This document shows, piece by piece, positions 1 through 8,403 of a DNA stretch of 34,151 nt (the first letter of the stretch is position 1; every line of letters begins with the position of its first letter). The stretch covers positions 1-34,151 of the forward strand of contig JARGPD010000032.1 in the NCBI GenBank assembly GCA_029212845.1, read 5' to 3'. Under the pieces are notes generated by a model, which saw nothing but the letters and a program-made list of their open reading frames with translations, searched no databases and was not told the DNA's origin. The position numbers were made by a program, and so were the translations under genes. Source of the stretch: Planctomycetota bacterium. GTDB lineage: Bacteria; Planctomycetota; UBA1135; GCA-002686595.

Positions 1-612
1 CTGTGCAGTCGGGGCTACGCCGTGCTGCAGATCAATTACCGCGGCTCGGCCGGCTTCGGGCGCGCCTACCTGGAGGCCAGCTTCGGCCAGTGGGGCCTGG
101 CCATGCAGGACGACATCACCGACGGCGTCGCCTGGGCGATCGAGTCGGGCCTGGCCGACCCTGGGCGCGTCGCGATCTACGGCGGCAGCTACGGCGGCTA
201 CGCGACCCTGTCGGGCATCACCAAGACCCCCGAGCTCTACCGCTGCGCCGTCGACTACGTGGGCGTGTCGAGCATCTTCTCCTGGCTCGAGGCCTTCCCT
301 CCTTATTGGAAGCCGATGCTCGAGATGGTCCACGAGATGGTCGGCCACCCCGAGCGCGACGCCGAGCGCCTGCGCGCGACCTCGCCCCTGTTCCACGTCG
401 ACAAGATCCGCTGCCCGCTGCTGGTCGCCCAGGGTGCCAACGACCCGCGCGTGAAGCTCGAGGAGTCCGACCAGCTCGTCGCCGCCCTCGCCGAGCGCGG
501 GGTCGAGGTCGAGTACCTCGTCAAGGACGACGAGGGCCACGGCTTCGCCAATGAGGAGAACCGCTTCGAGTTCTACCGGGCCATGGAGAGCTTCTTCGCC
601 AGGCACCTGTAG
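1..612 (+). CDS. S9 family peptidase (prolyl oligopeptidase-like), C-terminal part, truncated at left window edge
   Basis: Frame open from base 1; GGSYGGYA nucleophile elbow (GxSxGG), later Asp (GANDPRVK) and His (DEGHGF) in the order expected for an S9 catalytic domain. Confidence 0.9.
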   Translation: MCSRGYAVLQINYRGSAGFGRAYLEASFGQWGLAMQDDITDGVAWAIESGLADPGRVAIYGGSYGGYATLSGITKTPELYRCAVDYVGVSSIFSWLEAFPPYWKPMLEMVHEMVGHPERDAERLRATSPLFHVDKIRCPLLVAQGANDPRVKLEESDQLVAALAERGVEVEYLVKDDEGHGFANEENRFEFYRAMESFFARHL

Positions 613-682
613 GCCGGGCGCGAGGGGCGCGGCCGGCCTTGGTTTTCGCAGCTAGCCTGTCACCGAGCGCCGATCCGCACGT

Positions 683-719
683 CCACAGGGGTGGAGGTCG
701 GGGGTGGCCCACCCTGTGG
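683..719. terminator. Stem-loop between convergent genes (ccacaggggtgg / ccaccctgtgg)
   Basis: Near-perfect inverted repeat (one bulged G) between the + stop at 612 and the - stop at 755; no clear T-tract. Confidence 0.35.
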
Positions 720-754
720 GCCGGGGTCCCTGCGGGGCAAGCCCCGGGGTCGGC

Positions 755-1480
755 TCAGCCGACCGCGAAGCCGTCGAGGAAGGCGTCCAGGTGCTCGCGC
801 AGCTCGGGCACGCCGTCGGCCTCGATCACCTCGCCATGGCCGACGAGCACGCGCTCGAAGTCCCAGCGCAGCATGCTCGCGATCGAGGCCCCGAAGGCGC
901 GCTGGTCCTTGATCGTCATGCGGAAGATGCGCGTGGTGCAGATGCCGCGCTTGCAGGCGTTCAGGCGCAAGAGGAGGCCAGCCAGGAAGGGGCGCGGGGC
1001 CGTCAGGTTGAAGACGCAGTCGGTCAGGATCAGGGTCTTCGAGGCCACGTGCAGGAAGTCGACCTCGCTCACCCGCGGGGCGCCGCGCAGGCCCTGGTGG
1101 TGGATCTCGCCCGACCAGGGCGCGACGTACTGGTCGGCCAGGGTCTGGCCGATGCGCCAGTCGGGGTGGGCCCGCTGCAGCGCCACCGGCGCGTAGGTGG
1201 TCTCGGCCGGGATGCGCTCGAGCCAGGGCTCGAGGTGCAGGTCGTGGGTCCGGCTGGGGATGATCAGGTGGCGCGGGCCGCCTTCGGGGTCGAGCGCGTC
1301 GAGCTCGGCCTCGAGGGCCTCGGACCAGGCGATCGGCGAGTGGATCCAGAGGCCGCCGCCGGACTCCGGCTGCAGGCGCACGACCACCATGCGGTGGCCG
1401 AGCTCCATGCCGAGCATGCTGGCGGGCGCGTTGGTCTCGAACAGGTCGGGCGCGAGCTGATTCAGGATGGTGTTCTGCAC
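755..1480 (-). CDS. DUF4336-like (metallo-beta-lactamase-related) protein
   Basis: ORF 755..1573; protein contains MVVVRLQPESGGGLWIHSPIAWSEALEAELDAL...RHLIIPSRTHDLHL, resembling the DUF4336 N-terminus. GTG at 1480 chosen as start; ATG at 1573 is an alternative. Confidence 0.6.
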   Translation of the reverse strand: MQNTILNQLAPDLFETNAPASMLGMELGHRMVVVRLQPESGGGLWIHSPIAWSEALEAELDALDPEGGPRHLIIPSRTHDLHLEPWLERIPAETTYAPVALQRAHPDWRIGQTLADQYVAPWSGEIHHQGLRGAPRVSEVDFLHVASKTLILTDCVFNLTAPRPFLAGLLLRLNACKRGICTTRIFRMTIKDQRAFGASIASMLRWDFERVLVGHGEVIEADGVPELREHLDAFLDGFAVG

Positions 1481-1600
1481 CCGCGAAAGGTACTCGGGAT
1501 CGCAGCAGGGGACCCCGCCCCTCCGGCGGAATCCATGGGGATCTTCGGCCTCGACCCCGGGGGGACCGCACACCTTGTCGCGCCGCGCTAGGATGCATCA

Positions 1601-3826
1601 ATGAGCCCCGTCCTCCGCCTCCTGCTCCCCATCCTGGCCGCCTTCCTGGTCCTCGACCCCGCCGCCCGCGCCCAGGACTCCAACGACCTCGACCAGCTCC
1701 TGGCCGGGGTCTTCTCCCTCGAGCCGCCCACGGGCGCCCTGCCCGGCGAGGTCCTGTGCACCTCCGACGAGTCCTTCACGATCGCCAGCGTCCAGGCTAG
1801 CGACGGGCGCCGCGGGGTCATCGCCGCAACGCGCCACGGCGCCGGCCGCGCGGTGGCCTTCGGGCACAACGCCTTCCTCGGCGACTGGGGCCTCGGCGCG
1901 GGCGGCGGCCAGACCTTCATCCAGAACGCCATCGCCTGGTCCGGCGGGGCCGAGCTCGAGGACATCAGCCTGCTCCTGCTCGGCCGCTCGGGCTCCTTGG
2001 TCGAGCGGCTCGGCGGCGAGCTCGACGGCGTCTCGTCGCACAGCACCCTGCCCGAGGCCCGCGAGCTGGAGCGCTTCGACGTCGTGCTGTGGCAGTCCGG
2101 CGACCTCGACCCGGCCTCCATCGACCGGCTCGAGGCCTTCGTCGCGGGCGGCGGCGGGCTGCTCTTCGGCGTCTGCCCCTGGGGCCGCCAGCAGCTCTTC
2201 GACCGCCAGGGCAAGTCGATCCGCACCGACCTGCCCCACAACCAGCTCGGCGGGCGGCTCGGCCTGGTCTTCGGGCTCGACACCGCCGGCGGCCAGGAGC
2301 TCGGCCTGTCCCCCGCTGCCAACCAGGGCGTGCATGCCGGGCGGGCCGTGGCCCAGGTGCTCGCCGCCCTGGCCGGCCGGAAGCTGGGCACCGACGCCAG
2401 CGACCCCGCTGCTGCCGCGCGCCAGACCTCGGCCCTCGTGCGCGCCCTGCCCCCCGGCGAAGAGGCCTTCGGACCGCGCATCGATGCGGCCCTCGCGGGC
2501 ACCGACCTCAGCGCGAACGTCCCGGGCCCCGGCCGCCGGATCGCGCGCTCGAACACGATCGGCCACCTCGGCATGCTCTTCTCGACGATCGCCTGGGGCC
2601 AGGCCGAGCCCGCCGACGTGCCCGCCGCACCAGGCCACGAGTTCTTCCCCGGCAGCGTGCCCGAGGACGCCGAGCGCAGCTCGCACCGCATCGTCGTCGA
2701 AGCCGACGCGATCGTGCCGAAGGCCTGGCGCTCCACCGGACTCTACGCCCCCGCCGGCGAGGTCATCACCGCCGCGACCGAGGGCCGCGGCTGGCAGCTG
2801 CGCATCGGCGCCCACAAGGACCTCCTCTGGCACAAGGACAAGTGGTCGCGCTGGCCCGAGATCACCATGCAGCAGCCGATCGAAGGCACGACCAAGCTCG
2901 CCAGCCCCTTCGGCGGCCTGATCTACCTGGTCCCGACCGACGAGGCCGCGCGGGCCACCACCGCCTTCGTCATCGACGGCGCCATCGAGGCGCCCTTCTT
3001 CGACCTGGACGACGAGGCCAGCCGCGCCGACTGGGAGCGCCGCCGAGGCGCCCCCGCACCCTGGGGCGAGCTCGCCTGCGACGGCGTGATCTTGACCCTA
3101 CCCTCCGGTGCCCTGCGCCACCTCGAGGACCCGACCGAGCTGATGACCTTTTGGAGCCGCGCCATGGCCCACTACCCCGACCTGCTCGGTGAGCCCCTGC
3201 ACGCCACCGGTCGCCCCGAGCGACTGGTCGAGGACCTGCAGATCTCCGCCGGCTGGATGCACTCGGGCTACCCGGTCATGACCCACGGCGCGGACGACAC
3301 CGACCACTCCGCCGCCGCCGACTTCGCCGGGCTGCAGGCCGAGGGCAACTGGGGCTACTTCCACGAGTTCGGCCACAACGCCCAGCGGCCCGCGTGGACC
3401 TTCCAGGGCACGACCGAGGTCACCTGCAACCTGTTCAGCCTCTACCTCGGCGAGCGCATGGCCGGCATCGAGCCCTGGGAGAACCCCTGGCTCGTGAACC
3501 AGCGCGGCAAGCTCGCGCCCTACCTCGCGGCCGGCGCCGACTTCGAGCAGTGGAAGCGCGAGCCCGGCCTCGCCCTGCTCACCTACGCGCTGGTCCAGCG
3601 CGAGTTCGGCTGGGAGCCGATCGCCCAGGCGATCGAGAGCTACCTCGGCGGTGGCCCCGCGCCGAAGAACGACGCCGAGGAGCGCGACCAGTGGATGCTG
3701 CGCCTCTCGCGGGCCACGGGCCGCGACCTCGGCCCCTACTTCCAGGCCTTTGGCATCCCGACCTCGGAATCCGCCCGCGCCGAGCTCGCCGACCTCGAAC
3801 CCTGGCTACCCGCAGAGCTGCGCTAG
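1601..3826 (+). CDS. Secreted M60 family (enhancin-like) metallopeptidase with N-terminal GATase-like region
   Basis: Signal peptide MSPVLRLLLPILAAFLVLDPAARAQ; HEFGHNAQRPAWTFQGTTE fits the M60 HExxH(8,28)E motif; N-terminal 'FVAGGGGLLFGVCPWG' resembles a glutamine-amidotransferase-like fold. Confidence 0.82.
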   Translation: MSPVLRLLLPILAAFLVLDPAARAQDSNDLDQLLAGVFSLEPPTGALPGEVLCTSDESFTIASVQASDGRRGVIAATRHGAGRAVAFGHNAFLGDWGLGAGGGQTFIQNAIAWSGGAELEDISLLLLGRSGSLVERLGGELDGVSSHSTLPEARELERFDVVLWQSGDLDPASIDRLEAFVAGGGGLLFGVCPWGRQQLFDRQGKSIRTDLPHNQLGGRLGLVFGLDTAGGQELGLSPAANQGVHAGRAVAQVLAALAGRKLGTDASDPAAAARQTSALVRALPPGEEAFGPRIDAALAGTDLSANVPGPGRRIARSNTIGHLGMLFSTIAWGQAEPADVPAAPGHEFFPGSVPEDAERSSHRIVVEADAIVPKAWRSTGLYAPAGEVITAATEGRGWQLRIGAHKDLLWHKDKWSRWPEITMQQPIEGTTKLASPFGGLIYLVPTDEAARATTAFVIDGAIEAPFFDLDDEASRADWERRRGAPAPWGELACDGVILTLPSGALRHLEDPTELMTFWSRAMAHYPDLLGEPLHATGRPERLVEDLQISAGWMHSGYPVMTHGADDTDHSAAADFAGLQAEGNWGYFHEFGHNAQRPAWTFQGTTEVTCNLFSLYLGERMAGIEPWENPWLVNQRGKLAPYLAAGADFEQWKREPGLALLTYALVQREFGWEPIAQAIESYLGGGPAPKNDAEERDQWMLRLSRATGRDLGPYFQAFGIPTSESARAELADLEPWLPAELR

Positions 3827-3900
3827 CGGACCGGGTCCGCGGGAAGCTCGCACCCAACCGGCTGCTTGTGGGCGACCCGTCCGCTACACTCCCCCACGGC

Positions 3901-3977
3901 GGGCCCTTAGCTCAGTCGGTTAGAGCAGGTGACTCATAATCGCTTGGTCGTTGGTTCGAGTCCAACAGGGCCCACCA
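3901..3977 (+). tRNA. tRNA with CAT anticodon, probably tRNA-Ile2 (lysidine-modified CAU), CCA encoded
   Basis: GGGCCCT/AGGGCCC acceptor stem, GCTC..GAGC D-arm, GGTGA-CTCATAA-TCGCT anticodon arm, GTTGG-TTCGAGT-CCAAC T-arm, A discriminator and encoded CCA; anticodon arm matches E. coli tRNA-Ile2 (from memory) better than elongator Met. Confidence 0.9.
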
Positions 3978-4012
3978 CCCGCCCCCCGCGGGCGGCTGCT
4001 AGGATCGGCGCC

Positions 4013-4939
4013 ATGAGCGACACGACCAAGATCCTGCGGCTGGGCATGTGGGGCGCCGGGCGCCAGGCGCGCGCGGCCCATGCGGCGAGCCTGCGGCACT
4101 GTGACTTCGCGCGCATCAGCGCGCTCGCCGCCGCGCCGGACGGTGGCGCCGAAGCCCTCGCCGCCGAGCTCGGCGCAGCCCTGTGTGCGCCGGACGAGCT
4201 CGCGGCGCGCGACGACGTCGACGCGCTCCTGGTCATCACGCCGCCGCACACCCACGCCGAGCTCGTGCGCGCCGCCCTGCGCGCGGGCAAGCCGGTGCTC
4301 TGTGAGCTGCCCCTGGCCCCGGACCCCGCCACCGCGCGCGCCCTCTTGGAAGAGGCCGAGGCCGCGGGCGTGGTCCACGCCTCGACCCTGCCGCGGCCGC
4401 TGCTGTACGGCGGCGCGCGAGTCGCCGAGGTGATCGCGTCGGGGGCCCTCGGCCCGCTGCGCTCGGCCGACCTGACGATCCGCCTGCCCGCGGCGGCCGC
4501 CGCCGGGCGCGGCGACGGCTACCCGCTGCTGGCCAGCATGGCCGCCGCCTGCCTCGCGACCCTCTTCGGTCCGGGCCGCGCGGTCGGGCGCGACCGCACG
4601 CGCCACGAGCTCGACCAGCGATGCGGTGGCGGTCAGCTCGAGGTCGGCCTGGACCTGGCCCTCGCGGAGGCTTCGGCGCCCGAGCCTACCGGCCTGAGCC
4701 TGGTCGGCGAGCTGGGCACGCTGACCTGGAGCTGGTCGGTGCCGGGCCACATCGAGCTGTGCCGCGGGGGCGCCGCCGAGGACGCCAGCATGGCCTTCGA
4801 GCCCGACCTCGGGCGCGCCTTCCCGTTCACGCGCGACTTCGCCCGCGCGGTGCTGGACGGCACCCGCCCGTGCCCCGACTTCGCCGACGCGGCGGCCACC
4901 CTCGACCTGGTCGGCGGCCTTCTGGCCGCGCGCAGCTAG
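4013..4939 (+). CDS. Gfo/Idh/MocA family oxidoreductase
   Basis: N-terminal GMWGAGRQARAAHAAS Rossmann motif, then DDVDALLVITPPHTHAELVRAALRAGKPVLCELPLA, the typical Gfo/Idh/MocA signature; ATG at 4013 lies after the tRNA. Confidence 0.8.
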   Translation: MSDTTKILRLGMWGAGRQARAAHAASLRHCDFARISALAAAPDGGAEALAAELGAALCAPDELAARDDVDALLVITPPHTHAELVRAALRAGKPVLCELPLAPDPATARALLEEAEAAGVVHASTLPRPLLYGGARVAEVIASGALGPLRSADLTIRLPAAAAAGRGDGYPLLASMAAACLATLFGPGRAVGRDRTRHELDQRCGGGQLEVGLDLALAEASAPEPTGLSLVGELGTLTWSWSVPGHIELCRGGAAEDASMAFEPDLGRAFPFTRDFARAVLDGTRPCPDFADAAATLDLVGGLLAARS

Positions 4940-4944
4940 CCGCC

Positions 4945-5424
4945 ATGGGCAGGCTCCTTCGCGGCTCGGCGATCGGCTGCAGCGTGCTCTTCCTGCTGCT
5001 GTTCGGAGCGCTGATCTACCTCGGCAACACGGGCCCCGACGTCGCGATCTACGTCGGCGCCGACGTGCCGAAGAGGTACCTCACCCAGCTCGAAGAGCTC
5101 GGCGTACTCGAGCCGGACGAGACGCTGCGCTACTTCTACTCGGACGGACTGCTCAACATCGAGGAGGGCTTCTACTTCGTCTCCGACCGCAACCTCGTCC
5201 TGTACATGGACGCCTGGGAAGAGCCCGAGACGATCATCCCGCTGACCAGCATCGTGCGCCTCGAGCCGAGCTTCGACGACAGCTACCTGACCGACAGCTC
5301 GGTCACCATCGAGACCGACTTCGGCCTCGTGGCGACCTTCCCCTTGTCCAGCGAAGGGCAGCGCGACCGCGACTTCGTCAGGGCGATCGAGGAGGGCATG
5401 GCGCCCGCCCTCGGCGACGGCTAG
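4945..5424 (+). CDS. Hypothetical membrane-anchored protein (single N-terminal TM)
   Basis: ATG at 4945; hydrophobic SAIGCSVLFLLLFGALIYLG segment followed by soluble, possibly PH-like region. Confidence 0.6.
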   Translation: MGRLLRGSAIGCSVLFLLLFGALIYLGNTGPDVAIYVGADVPKRYLTQLEELGVLEPDETLRYFYSDGLLNIEEGFYFVSDRNLVLYMDAWEEPETIIPLTSIVRLEPSFDDSYLTDSSVTIETDFGLVATFPLSSEGQRDRDFVRAIEEGMAPALGDG

Positions 5425-6017
5425 CAGTTGCGGTACTTGTCGTTCAGGCCGACGCCGGCCAGGATCAGCGGCACGACCTTCTCGAGGCGCGAGAGCTTGG
5501 TCGCCTCGCGCTTGGCCGACGCGATGTGCTCGGCGTAGTCGCGCTGACGCCCCGGGGTCAGGCCGTCGAATGCCGCACGCCCACCCTGGACCGCACCTAG
5601 GGCAGCCTCCAGCTCGGCCGGCAGCTCGACCTCCTTGGCGACCTTCTTGCGCGGCACACGCGGCGCTTCGCTGGCGACCATGGCGCGCTTGAGGTAGTCC
5701 TTCAGCGCGCGCTTCTTGACCTGCCGCGTGGACTCGAAGCGCCACTGGCGCATCGTCTCGCTCTTGCCGCCCTTGGCCTGCTGCAGCACGCCGGCTGGAT
5801 CCTCGAGCCCGGTGCAGTCGTGGAACCACAGGCCGAAGTAGTCCTTGAAGCCCGCCAGGCTGACGACGTTACGGCCGCCGTGGGTGTAGGTCGGCGCGCC
5901 CCACTTGAGCGTCTCTTCCATCCCGGTCGACAGGGCGACCTCGCGCAGCAGGGAGAGGCCCTCGGACCACTCGGACTTGGACTCGATGTACGCTTCGACG
6001 GTCTTGGCTTTCGGCAT
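5421..6017 (-). CDS. YdeI/DUF1801-type protein with OmdA-like C-terminus
   Basis: LKWGAPTYTHGGRNVVSLAGFKDYFGLWFHDC plus C-terminal LTPGRQRDYAEHIASAKREATKLSRLEKVVPLI typical of YdeI-like proteins. Confidence 0.8.
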   Translation of the reverse strand: MPKAKTVEAYIESKSEWSEGLSLLREVALSTGMEETLKWGAPTYTHGGRNVVSLAGFKDYFGLWFHDCTGLEDPAGVLQQAKGGKSETMRQWRFESTRQVKKRALKDYLKRAMVASEAPRVPRKKVAKEVELPAELEAALGAVQGGRAAFDGLTPGRQRDYAEHIASAKREATKLSRLEKVVPLILAGVGLNDKYRNC

Positions 6018-6152
6018 GGCTCGGAGGGGGGGACGAGTGCAGGAGGAGTGCCCAGCCTAGCGGATGGGCACGGATCTGCCGAGGCGCGGGGCACAGGCAC
6101 GCCGTTGCGTGGCTGGCGCGGCCTGTGCCGGCCCGGAGCCCGGACGCTGCCG

Positions 6153-7073
6153 CTAGGGCCAGGGGTCGCTGCCGAGGTGCCCTTCGAGGAAGCCGAGCAG
6201 CTCGCGCTCGTAGCGCGCCGGATCGGCGCGCTGCAGGTCGACATGGCCGGCGCCCTCGAAGAGCGCCATGGCCTTCGGCTGCGCGGCGGCCTCGAACAGG
6301 GCGCGGGTGGCGGCGGGCGGCGAGTAGGGGTCGGCGCCGCCGCCCAGCACCAGCACCGGGCAGCCGGCCGCGCCGATGCGCTCGACCGGCCGGAGCTCGT
6401 CGACCGAGACCCCGAGCCGCAGGGGCACCTGCACCGTCAAGAGCGGCGTGAGCAGGCGCGCCCAGCCGCCCATGTGGTGGTCGAAGCGGTCCGAGACCGC
6501 CTCCTCGATGCTGGCGAAGACCTGCTCGATGACGAGCGCGTCGATGCCCAGGGGACCGGCGAGCACCGCCGCCGCGCCGCCGAGGGACCAGCCGATCACG
6601 ACCACGGGCAGCCCGGGCTGGCGCGCCTTCGCGAAGGCCACCGCCGCGCGCGCGTCCTCGCGCTCGAGGTGGCCGAGGGTCACGCGCTCGCCGGGACTCT
6701 TGCCGTGGGCCTGCAGGTCGACGAGCACGCACGCGTAGCCCGCACCGGCGAGCAGCTCGGCCCGCCCCAGCATGGCGCGCCGGTCGCCCTCCTTGGGGTG
6801 CAAGAGCACGGCGACCCCGCAGGGCTCTTCGACGGGCAGGAACCAGCCGGACAGGGTCGCGCCCGAGGCGCTCTCCAGGGCGAGCTCTTCGACCGCGCGG
6901 TCGGGCTGCGACCAGGCCGGCGGCAGGCCGAAGGAGCGCGGGTTGGGCGCCACGAGTCGGCCGCCGGCCAGCCAGGAGAAGCCCAGGCCGGCGAACAAGC
7001 AGCCGCCAAGGCCGAGCGCCAGCCAGCGCCGCCGCCGCCCGGCGCGCACCTTGGGGGCTGGGCCCCTGCTCAC
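6153..7073 (-). CDS. Alpha/beta hydrolase, N-terminally membrane anchored
   Basis: GWSLGG nucleophile elbow, GGGADPYSP acid and GAGHVDL His in the expected order; hydrophobic N-terminus LALGLGGCLFAGLGFSWLAGG; GTG at 7073 chosen, upstream part of the 488-aa ORF has poor coding character. Confidence 0.75.
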   Translation of the reverse strand: MSRGPAPKVRAGRRRRWLALGLGGCLFAGLGFSWLAGGRLVAPNPRSFGLPPAWSQPDRAVEELALESASGATLSGWFLPVEEPCGVAVLLHPKEGDRRAMLGRAELLAGAGYACVLVDLQAHGKSPGERVTLGHLEREDARAAVAFAKARQPGLPVVVIGWSLGGAAAVLAGPLGIDALVIEQVFASIEEAVSDRFDHHMGGWARLLTPLLTVQVPLRLGVSVDELRPVERIGAAGCPVLVLGGGADPYSPPAATRALFEAAAQPKAMALFEGAGHVDLQRADPARYERELLGFLEGHLGSDPWP

Positions 7074-7300
7074 CGCCACCCCAGCGCCAGGGCACGGCGA
7101 GGCACCCGACCGAGCGTGCCGAGCGTGGTGGCGCCTGCGGTCACCCGGCCTCCAGGGCCGGCCGCGGGCCCCTGGAACCGCTCTGCATCGGAGGTCGTCA
7201 TGATCGCTGAGTGGAGTCAGCATAGCAGTCGCTGGGGACGTCCAGGTGCGCCTGCCCGGGGCCACGAGCCTGCTCGCCCCCAGAACTCCGGGCCCATTGC

Positions 7301-7320
7301 TATCATCGAGCTTCGGCTCG
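7301..7320 (+). promoter_or_regulatory. TATCAT -10-like hexamer directly followed by a C(UUCG)G hairpin in the leader of the 7360 operon
   Basis: tatcat at 7301-7306; cgagc-ttcg-gctcg at 7307-7320; no convincing -35 seen. Confidence 0.3.
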
Positions 7321-7359
7321 TCCCTTCGCATCCCGACTGGCCCGGACCCCCACCCTCGC

Positions 7360-8403
7360 ATGAAAGCGGTCTCCTTCTCGCAGCATGGTTCCCTCGATGT
7401 CCTCGAATACGGGGACGTGCCCGACCCGGTGCTTGGACCCGGCGAGGTGCTGCTGCGTATCGAGGCCGCGGCCTGCAACTTCAACGACATCTGGGCCCGG
7501 CAGGGCCTGCCGCGGGTGACCCTGCCGCTGCCGCACGTGTCGGGCACCGATGCCGCCGGGGTCGTCGTCGCGATCGGCGAGGGCGTCACCGGCGTGGCGG
7601 TCGGCGACCAGGTCATCACCTACCCCGTGCGCGCCTGCCGCAGGTGCAACGCCTGCCTCGCCGGCGAGGAGGTCTTCTGCAAGGGCCTCAAGATCTGGGG
7701 CTTCCAGACCGGGCCCTTCGACGGGTCCTTCGCCGAGTACGCCAAGGTGCAGGTCGAGCAGGTGCTGCCCAAGCCCGCGCACCTCACGTGGGAGGAGGCC
7801 GCCGCGACGACCACGTCCCTCCTGTCGGTCTGGCGCATGCTCGTCACCCGCGCCCAGGTCCAGCCCGGCGACCAGGTCCTGATCTGGGGCGCGAGCGGCG
7901 GCACCGGCTCCTTTGCGATCCAGCTGGCCAAGGAGATCGGCGCGGTCCCGATCGCGGTGACCTCGTCCGAGGCCAAGGCGGAGTGGTGCTCCAAGATGGG
8001 CGCGACCCACGTGCTGCGCAGCGACTGCCAGGACATCCAAGCCGAGGTCGCCCGGCTGACCGATCGCCGCGGCGTCGACGTCGTCTTCGACCACGTGGGC
8101 GAGCCGGTCTGGTACACCAGCGTCGAGTGCCTGCGCTGGGGCGGCAAGATCGTGATCTGTGGCGCCACCGAGGGCTTCGAGGCCAAGATCGATCTGCGCT
8201 ACCTGTGGAACAAGCAGCTGTCGTTCCTTGGCTCCCACATCGGGACGCGCAAGGAGTGGGTCCAGGCGATGAAGCTGGTCGAAGCGCGCCGCATCCACCC
8301 GCCGGTCACCGAGATCTTCGACCTGCCGGGCGCCATCGAAGCCCAGCGCCGCATGGAGAACCGTCAGCTGATGGGCAAGCTCGCGATCCGGATCGGGTCA
8401 TGA
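7360..8403 (+). CDS. Zinc-type MDR alcohol dehydrogenase / enoyl reductase-like protein
   Basis: ADH-like GroES fold, CRRCNACLAGEEVFC structural-zinc cysteine spacing, VLIWGASGGTGSFAIQLAKEIGA nucleotide-binding motif. Confidence 0.85.
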   Translation: MKAVSFSQHGSLDVLEYGDVPDPVLGPGEVLLRIEAAACNFNDIWARQGLPRVTLPLPHVSGTDAAGVVVAIGEGVTGVAVGDQVITYPVRACRRCNACLAGEEVFCKGLKIWGFQTGPFDGSFAEYAKVQVEQVLPKPAHLTWEEAAATTTSLLSVWRMLVTRAQVQPGDQVLIWGASGGTGSFAIQLAKEIGAVPIAVTSSEAKAEWCSKMGATHVLRSDCQDIQAEVARLTDRRGVDVVFDHVGEPVWYTSVECLRWGGKIVICGATEGFEAKIDLRYLWNKQLSFLGSHIGTRKEWVQAMKLVEARRIHPPVTEIFDLPGAIEAQRRMENRQLMGKLAIRIGS

